From positions 48,322 to 106,249 of the forward strand of contig CAJTOT010000008.1 in NCBI GenBank assembly GCA_910577935.1: a stretch of DNA of 57,928 nt, in the 5' to 3' direction. The notes under the pieces are model-generated. The model made no database searches and had not been told where the DNA came from. It saw nothing but the letters and a program-made list of their open reading frames with translations. Positions 57,504-57,928 of the stretch are shown here, in pieces. Source of the DNA: an uncultured Hungatella sp. GTDB lineage: Bacteria > Bacillota > Clostridia > Lachnospirales > Lachnospiraceae. The translations under genes were made by a program, and so were the position numbers. Numbering within the stretch: the first letter of the stretch is position 1; each line of letters begins with the position of its first letter.

Positions 57504-57928
57504 ATGAAAAAGTGGAAACCTTGGAAAGGTAAGATAAAACTATGTATACTTAGCGCAGCGCTTCTCACAGTAATCATATGGACCATATGGGGCAATACGG
57601 CGTTGATGGTGAACACAATCACGGTCACAGCAGGCCGTATCCCTGCTGCATTTTCCGGCTTCCGGATCGCGCAGGTGTCAGACCTGCACAATGCCGAATT
57701 TGGTGAAAACAATGCAAGGCTGTTAGAGCTGCTTTCAGAGAGCAGGCCGGACATCATCGTAATCACAGGGGATCTGGTGGATTCCGGGCATACGGATATC
57801 GACATAGCCATCAGCTTTGCAGAGGAAGCGGCTCGAATCGCACCGGTTTATTATGTGACGGGCAACCATGAAGCGAGGCTGTCACAATATGACAGACTAA
57901 GGAACGGGCTGGAGGCGGCTGGCGTGTC
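57504..57928 (+). CDS. membrane-anchored metallophosphoesterase, cut by window end
   Basis: The first 141 codons are present. A basic start and one hydrophobic helix (about 12-29) precede the calcineurin-like domain. The metal-binding motifs QVSDLHN (D-x-H), VITGDLVDSG and YVTGNHE are all visible in the normal order. YkuE/YaeI-type enzymes of this kind act on lipid or nucleotide phosphates outside or at the membrane. The ATG at 57504 has GGAG about 9 bp upstream. An extended -10 (TGGTATACT, about 57377-57385) lies in the leader. The C-terminus is beyond the window. Confidence 0.88.
   Translation, partial: MKKWKPWKGKIKLCILSAALLTVIIWTIWGNTALMVNTITVTAGRIPAAFSGFRIAQVSDLHNAEFGENNARLLELLSESRPDIIVITGDLVDSGHTDIDIAISFAEEAARIAPVYYVTGNHEARLSQYDRLRNGLEAAGV

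Overview
The window looks like the chromosome of a spore-forming, anaerobic gut Clostridium of the Lachnospiraceae type (Bacillota). Supporting signs are the dprA-topA-codY gene order with strong AGGAGG-type ribosome sites, a LysM-GH18 spore-cortex-type glycosidase, a small Spo0A-C-like protein, a TSCPD (TIGR03905-type) protein, BglG/PRD antitermination, class II GalT, and many genes for host or plant glycan use (sulfatase plus maturase, alpha-galactosidase, glucuronate isomerase, Leloir genes). Most of the window is moderately GC-rich. The block at about 37.7-46.8 kb is strikingly AT-rich and is clearly foreign. No rRNA, tRNA, CRISPR array or intact transposase was found.

Layout. 0-6.5 kb: a Thg1-like tRNA polymerase; mgtE behind a structured RNA leader with its own promoter and terminator; then a radical-SAM sulfatase maturase and a scarred locus in which a sulfatase, a sugar-isomerase-like piece and a DUF6259-type glycosidase have all lost parts. 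6.5-11 kb: a PTS operon (licT, EIIA, a variant HPr, EIICB) controlled by an RAT/terminator switch, followed by galE. 11-19.5 kb: a radical-SAM/DUF4130 pair, then comM-dprA-topA-codY. 19.5-31.5 kb: a dispersed flavin electron-transfer set (NusG-II protein, a four-domain FMN-binding protein, a Gx membrane protein, ApbE), with ApbE abutting a MoxR ATPase and a zincin-VWA protein; galT, a secreted DUF5722-type glycosidase and a truncated araC/alpha-galactosidase pair lie among them. 31.5-36.6 kb: a DMT exporter, a spore glycosidase, a TRAP-permease relic, an sdpR-sdpI pair, an HD protein and an XRE regulator. 36.8-46.8 kb: a surface polysaccharide cluster led by a recombinase-like protein that lacks its catalytic residues, with two adjacent GT11 fucosyltransferase-type genes, a Wzy, a PRTase-HAD fusion and a Wzx. 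47-50.4 kb: lacI-uxaC, ridA and a TSCPD gene. 50.4-55 kb: pcrA, a small acidic membrane protein and rlmD. 55-57.9 kb: a multiply broken phage/ICE integrase, a small Spo0A-C-like protein and a metallophosphoesterase cut by the window end.

The most interesting signals are these: (1) the flavinylation set joined to a MoxR/zincin-VWA module; (2) the catalytically dead recombinase-like protein at the edge of the AT-rich polysaccharide island, expressed from a promoter with XRE-type operators; (3) a family of small inverted-repeat elements with 8-9 bp target duplications, present three times; (4) an HPr paralogue without the regulatory serine; (5) two places where divergent genes have both lost their 5' halves. 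All functional calls are by reading and recall of families. No database search was run.
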